A stretch of 64,000 nt of DNA. It comes from Bacteroides pyogenes_A. Lineage in GTDB: Bacteria > Bacteroidota > Bacteroidia > Bacteroidales > Bacteroidaceae. Under the pieces are notes generated by a model. It saw only the letters and a program-made list of their open reading frames with translations, did not search any database and was not told the DNA's origin. Of the stretch, positions 42,104 to 51,383 are shown piece by piece; the stretch's first letter is position 1, and the number at the start of each line of letters is the position of its first letter. The stretch lies in NCBI RefSeq assembly GCF_048595595.1, contig NZ_CP184347.1, one strand, 5' to 3'. Made by a program: the position numbers and the translations under genes.

Positions 42104-43027
42104 TTATTGCTTTTTCAAGAACAGCTTTTTGAAATCCGAAGGATAAGGTGTTTCAAACTCCATCAGATCTCCTGTTACGGGATGGTAAAAGCAGAGTTTG
42201 AAGGCATGGAGCGCCAGACGGGCGATGGGGTTGGGCACATCTTTTCCGCCATACCTCCCGTCGCCGATGACGGGATGTCCCAAATCTTGCATGTGCACGC
42301 GTATCTGATTCTTTCGCCCGGTTTCCAGATCGAGTTCCATCAGGGAGTACCCGTTGGCACGTTTGATTGTTTTGTAGTGGGTTATCGATTTGGCCCCTCC
42401 GTCATCGTATCGGCTGGAACTCACGTAAATAGTTTTGTCCGTGAGCCATGACACGATGGTGTCGTAATCTTTCTCCACTGTTCCCTCCACCACCGCTACA
42501 TAACGGCGGTCGGTCACGATATCGTGCCAGTTGTCGCGCAGCGTGCGTTGAGTTTTTTCATCTTTGGCGAACATCATCAGTCCGGAAGTATCTCTGTCGA
42601 GGCGGTGAACAATATATACCCGGTACTGACGTCCCGAACGTTGCACATATTCGTTCAGTATGGTGTATGCCGTGCGCTCTTTCTTCCATTCGGTATTCAC
42701 CGAAAGAAGTCCTTGCATCTTTTCGACGACAATAATATACCGATCCTCGTATACGATTTTCAACAGTCTGTTATGGAATTCTTTCTTCCCTTTTTCTTTG
42801 CTGATTTGCACTTTCATTCCCGGCTTCAGCGGAAAGTTGAATTGAGTCGTAATGACTTTGTCTACCAAAACCACCCGTTTGCTGAGTAATGATTTCAGTT
42901 TGGTGCGGCTGGCATCCGGCATTTTGGCGGCAAGGAACTTCATTAGCTCCATAGGTTCGCTTACCGAATAATCGGTATATTGGGCACGTGCTTTCTCGGC
43001 AGGGGTTCTTCTCGGTCTTTTCTTCAT
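42104..43027 (-). CDS. RluA-family RNA pseudouridine synthase
   Basis: A 307-residue cytoplasmic enzyme that isomerises uridine to pseudouridine in rRNA or tRNA. An N-terminal S4-like domain (about 25-80, KLKSLLSKRVVLVDKVI) precedes the catalytic domain with HRLDRDTSGLMMFAKD, catalytic Asp144. The C-terminal part has the RluA pattern GRKNQIRVHMQDLGHPVIGD. The target base (RluD-like or RluC-like) cannot be told from the sequence. It starts 62 bp downstream of rlmD on the same strand and may be cotranscribed with it. Confidence 0.92.
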   Translation of the reverse strand: MKKRPRRTPAEKARAQYTDYSVSEPMELMKFLAAKMPDASRTKLKSLLSKRVVLVDKVITTQFNFPLKPGMKVQISKEKGKKEFHNRLLKIVYEDRYIIVVEKMQGLLSVNTEWKKERTAYTILNEYVQRSGRQYRVYIVHRLDRDTSGLMMFAKDEKTQRTLRDNWHDIVTDRRYVAVVEGTVEKDYDTIVSWLTDKTIYVSSSRYDDGGAKSITHYKTIKRANGYSLMELDLETGRKNQIRVHMQDLGHPVIGDGRYGGKDVPNPIARLALHAFKLCFYHPVTGDLMEFETPYPSDFKKLFLKKQ

Positions 43028-43089
43028 TCCTTTATTCTTTGAGGCAGTATATTCTTTTTCTTTCGATGGGTGTGCAAGGCTTTTACGGA

Positions 43090-44508
43090 TTAACGCAATT
43101 CCAGCAAAACGACATTCTCTACGTGGTGGGTGTGCGGGAACATATCCACCGGTTGCACGGCCGTTACCTTATACTTCCCGTCGAGCAACTGCAAGTCGCG
43201 CGCTTGTGTAGCGGGGTTGCAGCTTACGTAAACAATTCGCTTCGGTTCGGCAAACAGGATAACGTCGATCACATCCTGATGCATGCCGGCACGCGGAGGA
43301 TCTGTAATGATGACGTCCGGCCTTCCGTGCTCGTTGATGAAATCTTGCGTCAGTATGTCTTTCATGTCTCCGGCATAGAACAAAGCGTTTGCTATTCCGT
43401 TGATTTCGGCGTTGACCTTGGCGTCTTCAATCGCTTCGGGCACATATTCGATACCGATGACCTGTCGTGCCCGACGAGACACGAAATTGGCAATCGTACC
43501 CGTTCCGGTATACAGGTCGTACACCAGTTCGTTTCCGGTCAGTCCGGCAAACTCTCTCGCCACCTTATATAAAGTGTATACCTGTTCGGAATTTGTCTGG
43601 TAGAATGACTTCGGCCCGACTTTGAAACGGAGTCCTTCCATTTCCTCGAAGATATGGTCGTTTCCTTTATACACGTGCACGTCGAGATCGTTGATGGTGT
43701 CGTTGCACTTATTATTTATAATGTATAACAGCGAGCTGATTTCCGGAAACGAATCGGCAACGAACTGCAACAGTCGGTTGAAAAGCTCCATTTCATGCTC
43801 CTCCGTGATCTTGCAAATCACAATCACCATCAGTTCACCTGTTGAAGAGGTGCGTACGATCATGTTGCGCAACATTCCTTCCTGCGTGCGCAGGTTGATG
43901 AACGAATAGTCGTGCTCGTAGGCATAATCGCGTATGGCGTTGCGTATCCGGTTGGAAATGTCATCCTGCAACCAGCACTTTTCGATGGCAAGCACCTTGT
44001 CGAACGCGCCGGGAATGTGGAAGCCTACGGCATTCATCTGTTCATATTTCACATCCTGACGGACTTCTTCTGTAGTCAGCCAGCGTTTGTTGGAAAACGT
44101 GAATTCCAGCTTATTTCGATAGAACTCGGTTTTTTCGGAACCCAGAATGGGTGAAATTTCCGGAAGATCGATTTTTCCTATCCGCCGCAAGTTGTCTTCC
44201 ACCTGCTTCTGTTTGTATCTGATTTGTTCGGAGTAAGGCAGCACTTGCCACTTGCATCCGCCGCATACTTCGTAATGTTGGCAGAAAGGAACGGCCCGGT
44301 TGGGGGAATACTCATGAAACTTCACCGCCTCGGCTTCGGCATATTTGTTTTTTTTACGCTTGATTTGCAGGTCTACCACATCGCCCGGAGCCACATAGGG
44401 AACAAAAACCACCAGATCATTCACTTTCGCAATAGCTTTCCCTTCGGCTGCCACATCCAAAATCGTAACTTTCTCCAATAAGGGAAGCTCTTTTCTTCTT
44501 CTTGCCAC
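43090..44508 (-). CDS. rlmD: 23S rRNA (uracil-5-)-methyltransferase RlmD
   Basis: A 472-residue SAM-dependent methyltransferase of the TrmA/RumA group. A TRAM RNA-binding domain (about 10-70, GDVVDLQIKRKKNKYAEAEA) is followed by the iron-sulfur cluster Cys set in FCQHYEVCGGCKWQ, the Rossmann methyltransferase core (LYTGTGTIANF), the ITDPPRAG motif and the catalytic Cys in YVSCNP. RlmD modifies U1939; other RumA paralogues exist in Bacteroidota, so the site is inferred. The start is GTG at 44508; no in-frame ATG lies near upstream. Confidence 0.9.
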   Translation of the reverse strand: MARRRKELPLLEKVTILDVAAEGKAIAKVNDLVVFVPYVAPGDVVDLQIKRKKNKYAEAEAVKFHEYSPNRAVPFCQHYEVCGGCKWQVLPYSEQIRYKQKQVEDNLRRIGKIDLPEISPILGSEKTEFYRNKLEFTFSNKRWLTTEEVRQDVKYEQMNAVGFHIPGAFDKVLAIEKCWLQDDISNRIRNAIRDYAYEHDYSFINLRTQEGMLRNMIVRTSSTGELMVIVICKITEEHEMELFNRLLQFVADSFPEISSLLYIINNKCNDTINDLDVHVYKGNDHIFEEMEGLRFKVGPKSFYQTNSEQVYTLYKVAREFAGLTGNELVYDLYTGTGTIANFVSRRARQVIGIEYVPEAIEDAKVNAEINGIANALFYAGDMKDILTQDFINEHGRPDVIITDPPRAGMHQDVIDVILFAEPKRIVYVSCNPATQARDLQLLDGKYKVTAVQPVDMFPHTHHVENVVLLELR

Positions 44509-44658
44509 TTTTATATCAATCTAAATAATTCAGCCGCAAAATTAGATATTTTTTCGGAAATATTTCGCGTATTCACAAATATTCGGAATTGTAAAGTCGA
44601 AATTGCATTTTGAGAGAAAGTTTTTCATGGAAAAGTTTTATGGTTTGCGAAATATACT

Positions 44659-44666
44659 TAGATTTG
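44659..44666 (+). promoter_or_regulatory. -7 element of ppdK
   Basis: TAGATTTG matches TAnnTTTG. The -33 position holds TTTT (44636-44639) at spacing 19. The start is expected near 44673, about 35 bases before the ATG. Confidence 0.55.
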
Positions 44667-44707
44667 CGACCGAAAGAAAAACATAACGAAACTTTAAACA
44701 CTATATT

Positions 44708-47428
44708 ATGGACAAAAAAAGAGTTTATACCTTTGGTAACGGTCAGGCAGAAGGAAGAGCCGACATGAAAAACCTGCTGGGAGGTAAAGGCGCTAATCTT
44801 GCCGAAATGAATCTTATCGGAATTCCTGTACCTCCGGGGTTCACGATAACTACCGACGTATGTACGGAATACAACAAGTTGGGACGCGATAAAGTGGTAG
44901 AACTGCTGAAAGACGAGGTAGTAAAAGCCATTGCCCACCTTGAAGTGCTGATGAAATCGAAATTCGGCGACATAGACAACCCCTTGTTGGTTTCAGTCCG
45001 TTCGGGCGCTCGCGCATCCATGCCGGGAATGATGGATACCATTCTTAATCTCGGTTTGAATGACGAAGTGGTGGAAGGAATGGTGCGCAAAACGAATAAT
45101 CCTCGCTTCGCATGGGACTCATACCGTCGATTCGTACAGATGTACGGCGATGTGGTGCTGGGTATGAAACCGACGAACAAAGAAGACATCGATCCGTTCG
45201 AAGCGATTATCGAAGAGGTGAAAGAAGCGAAAGGTGTAAAGCTGGATAACGAACTCTCCGTAGAGGATCTGAAAGAGCTGGTGGCAAAATTCAAAGCTGC
45301 CGTAAAAGCCCAGACAGGAAAAGATTTTCCGGCTTGCGCATACGAACAGCTTTGGGGAGCTGTCTGCTCTGTATTCGATTCATGGATGAACGAACGTGCC
45401 ATCCTTTACCGTAAAATGGAAGGAATACCCGACGAATGGGGAACAGCTGTCAATGTACAGGCAATGGTATTCGGCAATATGGGCGATACCTCGGCTACGG
45501 GCGTGTGTTTCTCTCGTGACGCCGGTACGGGCGAAAACCTTTTCAATGGCGAATACCTGATTAACGCGCAGGGTGAAGATGTGGTGGCAGGTATCCGCAC
45601 ACCGCAGCAGATTACAAAGATAGGTTCGCAACGTTGGGCCGAACTGGCAGGAGTGACAGAGGAACTGCGTGCCGTAAAATTCCCGTCGATGGAAGAGGCG
45701 ATGCCGGAGATATATAAGGAGCTGGACGCTTTGCAGACTAAACTGGAGAACCACTATAAGGATATGCAGGATATGGAGTTTACCGTACAGGAAGGAAAAC
45801 TCTGGTTCTTGCAGACACGTAACGGCAAACGTACAGGTGCGGCTATGGTGAAAATCGCAATGGACTTGCTGCACGAGGGTATGATTGATGAAAAGACCGC
45901 TTTGCTTCGTGTAGAACCCAACAAATTGGACGAATTGCTTCATCCCGTATTCGATAAAGATGCTTTGAAACAAGCCAAAGTTTTGACCCGTGGTTTGCCG
46001 GCCTCTCCGGGCGCCGCTTCCGGACAGATCGTGTTCTTTGCTGAAGATGCTGCCGAATGGGATGCCGCAGGAAAGAAAGTCGTGATGGTTCGTATTGAAA
46101 CTTCTCCTGAGGACTTGGCAGGTATGGCTGTGGCACAAGGTATTCTTACGGCTCGCGGCGGTATGACTTCGCATGCGGCTGTGGTTGCCCGCGGTATGGG
46201 AAAATGCTGTGTGTCGGGCGCCGGCGCATTGAATATCGACTATAAGGCACGTACGGTAGAAGTGGACGGCATCGTTCTGAAAGAAGGCGATTATATCTCT
46301 TTGAACGGAAGTACGGGAGAAGTGTATAAGGGACAAGTGCAAACGAAAGCGGCCGAACTTTCAGGCGATTTTTCCGACTTGATGAAACTGGCCGACAAAT
46401 ATACCCGCTTACAAGTGCGTACAAATGCCGATACCCCTCACGATGCTGCCGTAGCTCGTAACTTCGGTGCTGTGGGAATCGGTCTTTGCCGCACGGAACA
46501 TATGTTCTTCGAAGGAGAAAAGATTAAGGCGATGCGAGAAATGATTTTGTCGGAAAACTCCGAAGGGCGTCGTAAAGCACTGGCAAAGATACTTCCTTAC
46601 CAGCAGGCAGACTTCAAAGGAATTTTCAAGGCCATGGCGGGATTCCCGGTTACGGTGCGTCTGCTCGACCCTCCTTTGCATGAGTTCGTTCCGCACGATA
46701 TGAAGGGGCAACAGGAGATGGCCGATACAATGGGCGTAAGCCTGCAATATATCCAGCAAAGGGTAGAATCGCTGTGTGAACATAACCCGATGTTGGGTCA
46801 CCGTGGTTGCCGTTTGGGAAATACGTACCCCGAAATTACCCAGATGCAGACGCGCGCTATTCTGGGCGCAGCTTTGGAATTGAAGAAAGAAGGAGTGGAA
46901 ACGCATCCTGAAATCATGGTTCCACTCACAGGTATTCTGTATGAGTTTAAAGAACAGGAGAAAGTCATCCGCGAAGAGGCTGAAGAACTGTTTGCCGAAA
47001 TGGGTGACAGAATCGATTTCAAGGTAGGTACGATGATCGAGATTCCGCGTGCAGCTTTGACTGCCGACCGAATCGCTTCTTCCGCCGAGTTCTTCTCATT
47101 CGGAACGAACGACTTGACGCAGATGACTTTCGGTTATTCCCGCGATGACATCGCCTCTTTCTTGCCGGTTTATCTGGAAAAGAAAATTTTGAAGGTAGAC
47201 CCGTTCCAGGTACTCGATCAGAAAGGCGTAGGCCAACTTGTAAGTATGGCTACTGAGAAAGGACGCGCCATTCGCCCAGATCTTAAGTGCGGAATCTGTG
47301 GAGAGCATGGCGGTGAACCTTCATCCGTGAAATTCTGCCACAGGGTCGGATTGAACTACGTAAGCTGTTCTCCGTTCAGAGTTCCTATTGCACGGTTAGC
47401 GGCGGCACAGGCAGCGATCGAGGAATAA
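44708..47428 (+). CDS. ppdK: pyruvate, phosphate dikinase
   Basis: A 906-residue cytoplasmic enzyme interconverting pyruvate + ATP + Pi and phosphoenolpyruvate + AMP + PPi. The N-terminal ATP-grasp domain opens with GGKGANLAEMNLIGIPVPPGFT. The swivelling central domain has the phosphorylated His in GGMTSHAAVVARGMG. The C-terminal TIM barrel binds pyruvate/PEP, with GIGLCRTEHMF, FGTNDLTQMTFGYSRDD and the catalytic Cys in CGICGEHGG. Full length for the family. In anaerobic Bacteroides it links glycolysis and gluconeogenesis in a PPi-saving way. Codon use here is visibly less GC-rich than in neighbouring genes, consistent with a highly expressed gene. Confidence 0.97.
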   Translation: MDKKRVYTFGNGQAEGRADMKNLLGGKGANLAEMNLIGIPVPPGFTITTDVCTEYNKLGRDKVVELLKDEVVKAIAHLEVLMKSKFGDIDNPLLVSVRSGARASMPGMMDTILNLGLNDEVVEGMVRKTNNPRFAWDSYRRFVQMYGDVVLGMKPTNKEDIDPFEAIIEEVKEAKGVKLDNELSVEDLKELVAKFKAAVKAQTGKDFPACAYEQLWGAVCSVFDSWMNERAILYRKMEGIPDEWGTAVNVQAMVFGNMGDTSATGVCFSRDAGTGENLFNGEYLINAQGEDVVAGIRTPQQITKIGSQRWAELAGVTEELRAVKFPSMEEAMPEIYKELDALQTKLENHYKDMQDMEFTVQEGKLWFLQTRNGKRTGAAMVKIAMDLLHEGMIDEKTALLRVEPNKLDELLHPVFDKDALKQAKVLTRGLPASPGAASGQIVFFAEDAAEWDAAGKKVVMVRIETSPEDLAGMAVAQGILTARGGMTSHAAVVARGMGKCCVSGAGALNIDYKARTVEVDGIVLKEGDYISLNGSTGEVYKGQVQTKAAELSGDFSDLMKLADKYTRLQVRTNADTPHDAAVARNFGAVGIGLCRTEHMFFEGEKIKAMREMILSENSEGRRKALAKILPYQQADFKGIFKAMAGFPVTVRLLDPPLHEFVPHDMKGQQEMADTMGVSLQYIQQRVESLCEHNPMLGHRGCRLGNTYPEITQMQTRAILGAALELKKEGVETHPEIMVPLTGILYEFKEQEKVIREEAEELFAEMGDRIDFKVGTMIEIPRAALTADRIASSAEFFSFGTNDLTQMTFGYSRDDIASFLPVYLEKKILKVDPFQVLDQKGVGQLVSMATEKGRAIRPDLKCGICGEHGGEPSSVKFCHRVGLNYVSCSPFRVPIARLAAAQAAIEE

Positions 47429-47579
47429 ATGTCGGTAGAGGACGGTTTGATTATCACTACGCATTTTACGATGCAGCTGCAATCGGATCATAAATGCCGG
47501 ACAGAGAGCATTCGAGGAATACGTTCGGATTGATAGAGTCGGGACGAAGACCCTGTAAGGCGGAAACCTGATTCCATAG

Positions 47580-47637
47580 AATCCCCTTATTTCTCCTTTC
47601 CTATTCATGGAACAAGACTGAAATGAGGGGATTTCTT
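47580..47637 (+). terminator. intrinsic terminator of ppdK
   Basis: Stem AATCCCCTTATTTC (47580-47593) with GAAATGAGGGGATT (47620-47633, one T-G pair) followed by TCTTTTG. It is 150 bases after the stop. Confidence 0.8.
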
Positions 47638-47895
47638 TTGTCATAACGGTGGATGGTCCGATCCCTACATGTTGTAAATAGCTGAGATAGAGGGAGTTTT
47701 TTTTAATGATAACAGAGGTCGGTCGGCCTGCTGCATTCAACAAGAAGGTAAAATAGGAGGATTTCTTTTTTTATAACAACGCAAAATCGGCATCCTTCGC
47801 TTAATATAGAGCTGGAATAATAGAGTTTTTTTCTTTTGTAACAACGTAAAAACCGATAGCTTTTGCTTGAGTAGGATTGAAATAGAATATTCTTT
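47618..47895. repeat. decayed tandem repeat of about 64-67 bp seeded by the ppdK terminator arm
   Basis: The terminator 3' arm plus T run (CTGAAATGAGGGGATTTCTTTT at about 47618) reappears in worn form near 47685 (CTGAGATAGAGGGAGTTTTTTT), 47748 (TAAAATAGGAGGATTTCTTTTT), 47812 (TGGAATAATAGAGTTTTTTT) and 47875 (TTGAAATAGAATATTCTTT). Each is followed by an A/TAACAACG-like block. No gene is seen in 47429-48106. Confidence 0.6.
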
Positions 47896-48032
47896 ATTCT
47901 GCCATGGCGGCAAGTCGTACGACCGTTTGGCTTGTTTTTTTTTCATTCGAAAAAGGTTGTTTAGAACAATGCCGTCCTTTTGCCGATTTCAAACAAATCA
48001 ACTTATTTGTTGTTGTTTTCGATAAATGTGCA

Positions 48033-48040
48033 TACTTTTG
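48033..48040 (+). promoter_or_regulatory. -7 element of the 174-residue barrel gene
   Basis: TACTTTTG matches TAnnTTTG; TTTG at 48006-48009 is a -33 candidate at spacing 23. The leader to ATG 48107 is about 60 bases. Confidence 0.55.
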
Positions 48041-48106
48041 TCGCTTGTAAAATGAAATATAGCCGGATGTGATACATCCGTATTGTTTAACTAAAACTGA
48101 AAATGT

Positions 48107-48631
48107 ATGAAAAAGATTCTAATTTTATTCTTTATGGTTGCTGCTGCCTTATCGGTAAAAGCACAGGTTTATGTCGGCGGAACGACTTCGTTGTGGCACA
48201 ATGACGACGCCGATGAGACGTATTATGCGATTGCTCCCGAAATCGGCTACAACCTGAACAATGAATGGATTGTCGGCGCAGCGTTCGGTTTTGCACGTCG
48301 CAGTTGGGATAAAGAGGATTTGTCGCTCTATCGGCGGACTGCGTTCTTTGCTCCCTACGTCCGTTACTCTTTCTATGAAAATAAGGTGGTCCGCCTTTTT
48401 GTAGACGGGACGATCGGTTTGTCGTCGACAAAAGTGAAACACCATGATTCCGAAGGCGGTTTTGAATTGGGCTTCAAACCGGGAATTGCCATCAATCTGA
48501 ACAAGCGTTTCAGCCTGGTTGCCAAATGCGGATTTTTGGGGTATAGAGACGATTACGCCTACGGTATGGACGGCTATGGGTTCTCGTTGAGCGGTGAAGA
48601 TTTGGCGTTCGGTGTTTACTACACATTCTAA
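48107..48631 (+). CDS. small outer-membrane beta-barrel protein (OmpX/OmpW-like size)
   Basis: A 174-residue secreted protein: signal peptide (about 1-20, ending VKAQ), then about eight amphipathic strands and a C-terminal GVYYTF ending in Phe, the usual barrel end signal. Internal aromatic-girdle residues are frequent (RTAFFAPYVRYSFY). No catalytic motif is visible. It has its own promoter and terminator, so it is a monocistronic unit, followed by another barrel gene under its own promoter. Confidence 0.82.
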   Translation: MKKILILFFMVAAALSVKAQVYVGGTTSLWHNDDADETYYAIAPEIGYNLNNEWIVGAAFGFARRSWDKEDLSLYRRTAFFAPYVRYSFYENKVVRLFVDGTIGLSSTKVKHHDSEGGFELGFKPGIAINLNKRFSLVAKCGFLGYRDDYAYGMDGYGFSLSGEDLAFGVYYTF

Positions 48632-48664
48632 CCGGAGAGCGATAGACATCATTATAAATAAATC

Positions 48665-48701
48665 AAGGGAATTTCTTTAAATAGGGAATTCCCTTTTTTT
48701 T
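48665..48701 (+). terminator. intrinsic terminator after the 174-residue barrel gene
   Basis: Stem AAGGGAATT (48665-48673) with AATTCCCTT (48687-48695) followed by a run of T. Confidence 0.9.
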
Positions 48702-48741
48702 ATGTACAATTCCTATTTTTTAAAGATTTCTTGATGAAAAA

Positions 48742-48773
48742 TTTGTTCCGTTCGGAGAACGATGATACATTTG
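48742..48773 (+). promoter_or_regulatory. promoter of the 237-residue barrel gene
   Basis: TTTG (48742-48745), 20 bases, TACATTTG (48766-48773) is a consensus Bacteroidota promoter. It leaves a rather long leader of about 130 bases before ATG 48912. Confidence 0.8.
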
Positions 48774-48911
48774 CCGAGTATAATAAAAAAGGTTGCTCCG
48801 GAAGCCGAAGTAAATAGAGTTTACCTCTTCCATAGTCTATTTACGGCGGGATAAAGATATAAAAACAGTCTTTTCGGGCCTCCTTATCTATAAATTAAAA
48901 CTTTTAAAAAT

Positions 48912-49625
48912 ATGAAGAAGAGTATTTTGTTTGTTCTGTTTGCAATGTTTTCGGTTGCAGGTTTCTCTCAGTTTAACGGCTGGAATGCCAAAGTCGGCAT
49001 GAACCTGAGCACTTGGACTCAAGATGAGGTGGACACCAAACTTGGTTTCAGAGCCGGTGTGGGAACAGAATATATGTTCAGCAATATTTTGTCATTGCAG
49101 CCTTCTTTGTTCTTTTCGCTTAAAGGATGTAAGGCGGATAGCGAAGGTGAACTGGAGGATGTAAGGGGAAAAGCTAAGGTGACAGTGAATCAGATGTATC
49201 TGGAACTGCCCGTGATGTTGGCAGCCCGCTTCAATGTAGCTGACAAAACCAATCTGGTTGTTACGGCAGGTCCTTATGCGGGATACGGTATTGGCGGCAA
49301 AACGAAGATTGATCTGAGAGTGAATGACGAAAAGGCTAAAATGAAATTCAACTCTTTCGGCAAGGTTGATAAAGTAACCATCGAGCAAGGCGGTAAGACT
49401 CAGGACGTGCGTTTGAGCGAGCTTATCGGTAATTTCGGCGATATCGAACTTGATAAAAAGGATAACAAGTTCTTAAACCGTTTCGATTTTGGCTTGGGAG
49501 TCGGTCTTGCGCTGGAGTTCAATCGCTTCATTGTCGGCTTCGACGGACAATTCGGGTTGACGGAATTGGGTAATGAAGGACCTAAGAATCTGAATTATGC
49601 GGTTAGCGTAGGATATAAATTCTAA
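48912..49625 (+). CDS. outer-membrane beta-barrel protein (PorT/porin-like family)
   Basis: A 237-residue secreted protein with a signal peptide (about 1-19, VAGFSQ) and the pattern of Bacteroidota PorT-like barrels: NAKVGMNLSTW, FRAGVGTEYMF, LSLQPSLFFSLKG, LELPVMLAARFNV, TAGPYAGYGIGG, FGLGVGLALEFNRF and a last strand AVSVGYKF. Two charged loops (around 65-80 and 120-165) are probably extracellular or periplasmic. Function unknown; the family includes gliding/secretion and porin-like members, so the family name alone is not a role. Confidence 0.85.
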   Translation: MKKSILFVLFAMFSVAGFSQFNGWNAKVGMNLSTWTQDEVDTKLGFRAGVGTEYMFSNILSLQPSLFFSLKGCKADSEGELEDVRGKAKVTVNQMYLELPVMLAARFNVADKTNLVVTAGPYAGYGIGGKTKIDLRVNDEKAKMKFNSFGKVDKVTIEQGGKTQDVRLSELIGNFGDIELDKKDNKFLNRFDFGLGVGLALEFNRFIVGFDGQFGLTELGNEGPKNLNYAVSVGYKF

Positions 49626-49720
49626 ATAGAAAATTTCGGCAGGACTGATGCGGCGAGGCAAGTGTCTTAAAGCGTTTTTTGATGATTGAAATTCTTGCCG
49701 ATTGAAAGTTCTTTAATATA

Positions 49721-49775
49721 AGTCCCCTTATTCCGGCTTTGCATCGTTGCAAACGAGAGTCGGAACAAGGGGATT
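49721..49775. terminator. long hairpin after the 237-residue barrel gene
   Basis: AGTCCCCTTATTCCGGCT (49721-49738) pairs with AGTCGGAACAAGGGGATT (49758-49775) with three wobble or mismatched pairs, and an inner TTTGC/GCAAA stem. The sequence after it is CCCATTTT, so termination is plausible but not ideal. The arms resemble the ppdK terminator (CCCCTTATT/AAGGGGATT). Confidence 0.6.
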
Positions 49776-49939
49776 CCCATTTTCCAATCGGCAAAGTATA
49801 AGTAAGATCTCTTTGTTTTTCTGTTCTCTATCCGGTCTTTCCTCTGCTTTTGGTTTTATTTCGCAAAGCGGGATTCTTTCCGGAGAGGGAGGTTCCTGAA
49901 GAGATACAAGTTTCACAGTGATTGTAAAAGTTGTTTTCC

Positions 49940-50290
49940 CTTTATAACCCAAGCATGGCCTGGGTAAGTAAAGAGTAACGGCGGACTTCCGTTGGGTGTT
50001 GTCTTCGTTATAGCACAAGGGTGGCCTGGGTAAGTAAAGAGTAACGGCGGACTTCCGTTGGGTGTTGTCTTCGTTATAGCACAAGCATGACCTGGGTAAG
50101 TAAAGAGTAACAGCAGACTTCCGTTGGATGTTGTCTTCGTTATAGCACAAGGGTGGCCTGGGTAAGTAAAGAGTAACGGCGGACTTCCGTTGGATGTTGT
50201 CTTCGTTATAACCCAAGCATGGCATGAGGAAGTAAAGAGTAGCGGCGGACTGCCGATTAACGTTTCGTGCGTTATAAGATAAGGTGGGGC
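49940..50290. repeat. 66-bp tandem repeat array 1, about 5 copies
   Basis: CCTGGGTAAGTAAAGAGTAAC marks copies at 49959, 50025, 50091 and 50157, with a variant (GCATGAGGAAGTAAAGAGTA) near 50223; period exactly 66 bp. Alternate copies share AAGCATG or AAGGGTG, hinting at duplication of dimers. It is in the convergent gap between the barrel gene and thiE. Confidence 0.93.
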
Positions 50291-50319
50291 GGAGCAACCG
50301 AAGTTTAAAGTTGAGAAAG

Positions 50320-50600
50320 CTGATGACTCCGCCATGCAGTAATGCTCCCGAAGGCAAGTTCATTTGAAAGACACTTCGCAAAATGCCGATGGCTCCGCTA
50401 TACAGTAATGCTCCCGAAGGCAAGTTCATTTGAAAGACGCTTCGCAAAATGCTGATGGCTCCGCCATGCAGTAATGCTCCCGAAGGCAAGTTCATTTGAA
50501 AGACGCTTCGCAAAATGTCAATGGCTCCGCCATGCAATAATGAAGCCGATGACAGATGCATTTGAAAGATGCTTCGTGAAATGTAGATGTTTCCGTCATG
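50320..50600. repeat. 66-bp tandem repeat array 2, about 4 copies, unrelated to array 1
   Basis: AATGCTCCCGAAGGCAAGTT starts at 50341, 50407 and 50473, 66 bp apart, with a degenerate copy near 50539. The sequence has nothing visible in common with array 1, only 30 bp away, apart from the unit length. Confidence 0.92.
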
Positions 50601-50712
50601 CGATAAGGGAGCGCGATGAGAGGAGCTTACAAATCTTGCGGCTGCCGAACTTCTTTTGCATTTTCCATCGGATGTTTTCTTTCGATAGAGGCTTGCAGAG
50701 CTGATTTTCCGC

Positions 50713-51321
50713 TTAGTCTGCCAAATCTTTGAGCCTTTTGAAATGGCGGATTATGGAGAGATAATCGAGGTCGGTGCAAGGGTCGAATTTGGTCCAGAGA
50801 TCGCCCAGAACCGCAGCGCCTCCGAATCCGAAGTCTTTTATCTCCAGCAGATTGTCGGCAGTGACGCCTCCCAGAGCCATTACTTTCGAGTCGATAATCC
50901 TCTCCCGTTGCGCTTCCCGCAACTCTTCGGCTGTGTATGCCGAGCAGTAATTCTCTTTGGAGATGCTGTTGTAGATGGGGCTCATGAATACGTAGTCGTA
51001 GAAGTGCTTCTTGTTCTTCACCTCTTCTATGGAGTGGCACGAACAACTCACATGCCCGTCGTAGTCGTGAGGTTCGTCCGGATTGCGTTTGTTGAGGTGA
51101 ATGCCCATCAGTCCGAACTCTTCCTTGAGGTAGAAATGCTCGTGTGTGACGATGCGCTTGCGGTATTTTTCGGGAATCAGTGTCAGCAAACGTTCCGAAT
51201 ACATGGCGGGAGTTTCGGGTTTCCGAAGGTGGAGAATGTCCAGTCCCTCTTCGAAAAGGGCGGTAAGGATCTGATCTTCTTCTACAAAGAAGGCCGGAGG
51301 GGTGACTACGATTAGTTTCAT
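50713..51321 (-). CDS. thiE: thiamine phosphate synthase
   Basis: A 202-residue cytoplasmic TIM-barrel protein of the ThiE/TenI family, coupling hydroxymethylpyrimidine pyrophosphate to the thiazole phosphate. Visible segments are LHLRKPET, IHLNKRNPD, SCSCHSIEEV (family SxH motif), FMSPIYNSISKENY and MALGGVTADN. The variant motifs resemble the shorter Bacteroides ThiE paralogues, some of which sit beside ThiF and may be TenI-like, so the reaction is likely but not certain. thiF lies 62 bp upstream on the same strand. Confidence 0.82.
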   Translation of the reverse strand: MKLIVVTPPAFFVEEDQILTALFEEGLDILHLRKPETPAMYSERLLTLIPEKYRKRIVTHEHFYLKEEFGLMGIHLNKRNPDEPHDYDGHVSCSCHSIEEVKNKKHFYDYVFMSPIYNSISKENYCSAYTAEELREAQRERIIDSKVMALGGVTADNLLEIKDFGFGGAAVLGDLWTKFDPCTDLDYLSIIRHFKRLKDLAD

Positions 51322-51383
51322 CTTTTCGGGTTGAATGATACTGTGCGGTAAAATTAATAATTAACCGTTCCGCAAACGAGTGT

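Noticed and set aside
49728..50561. 277-codon open frame of 22-residue repeats on the minus strand
   Set aside because: A unit length divisible by three keeps frames open by itself. There is no start context, no domain similarity and no promoter, and similar open frames occur on both strands of other arrays.
49940..50600. CRISPR array
   Set aside because: The full 66-bp unit is repeated with scattered substitutions; there are no unique spacers between short conserved repeats, and no cas genes are nearby. The same holds for every other array in the window.
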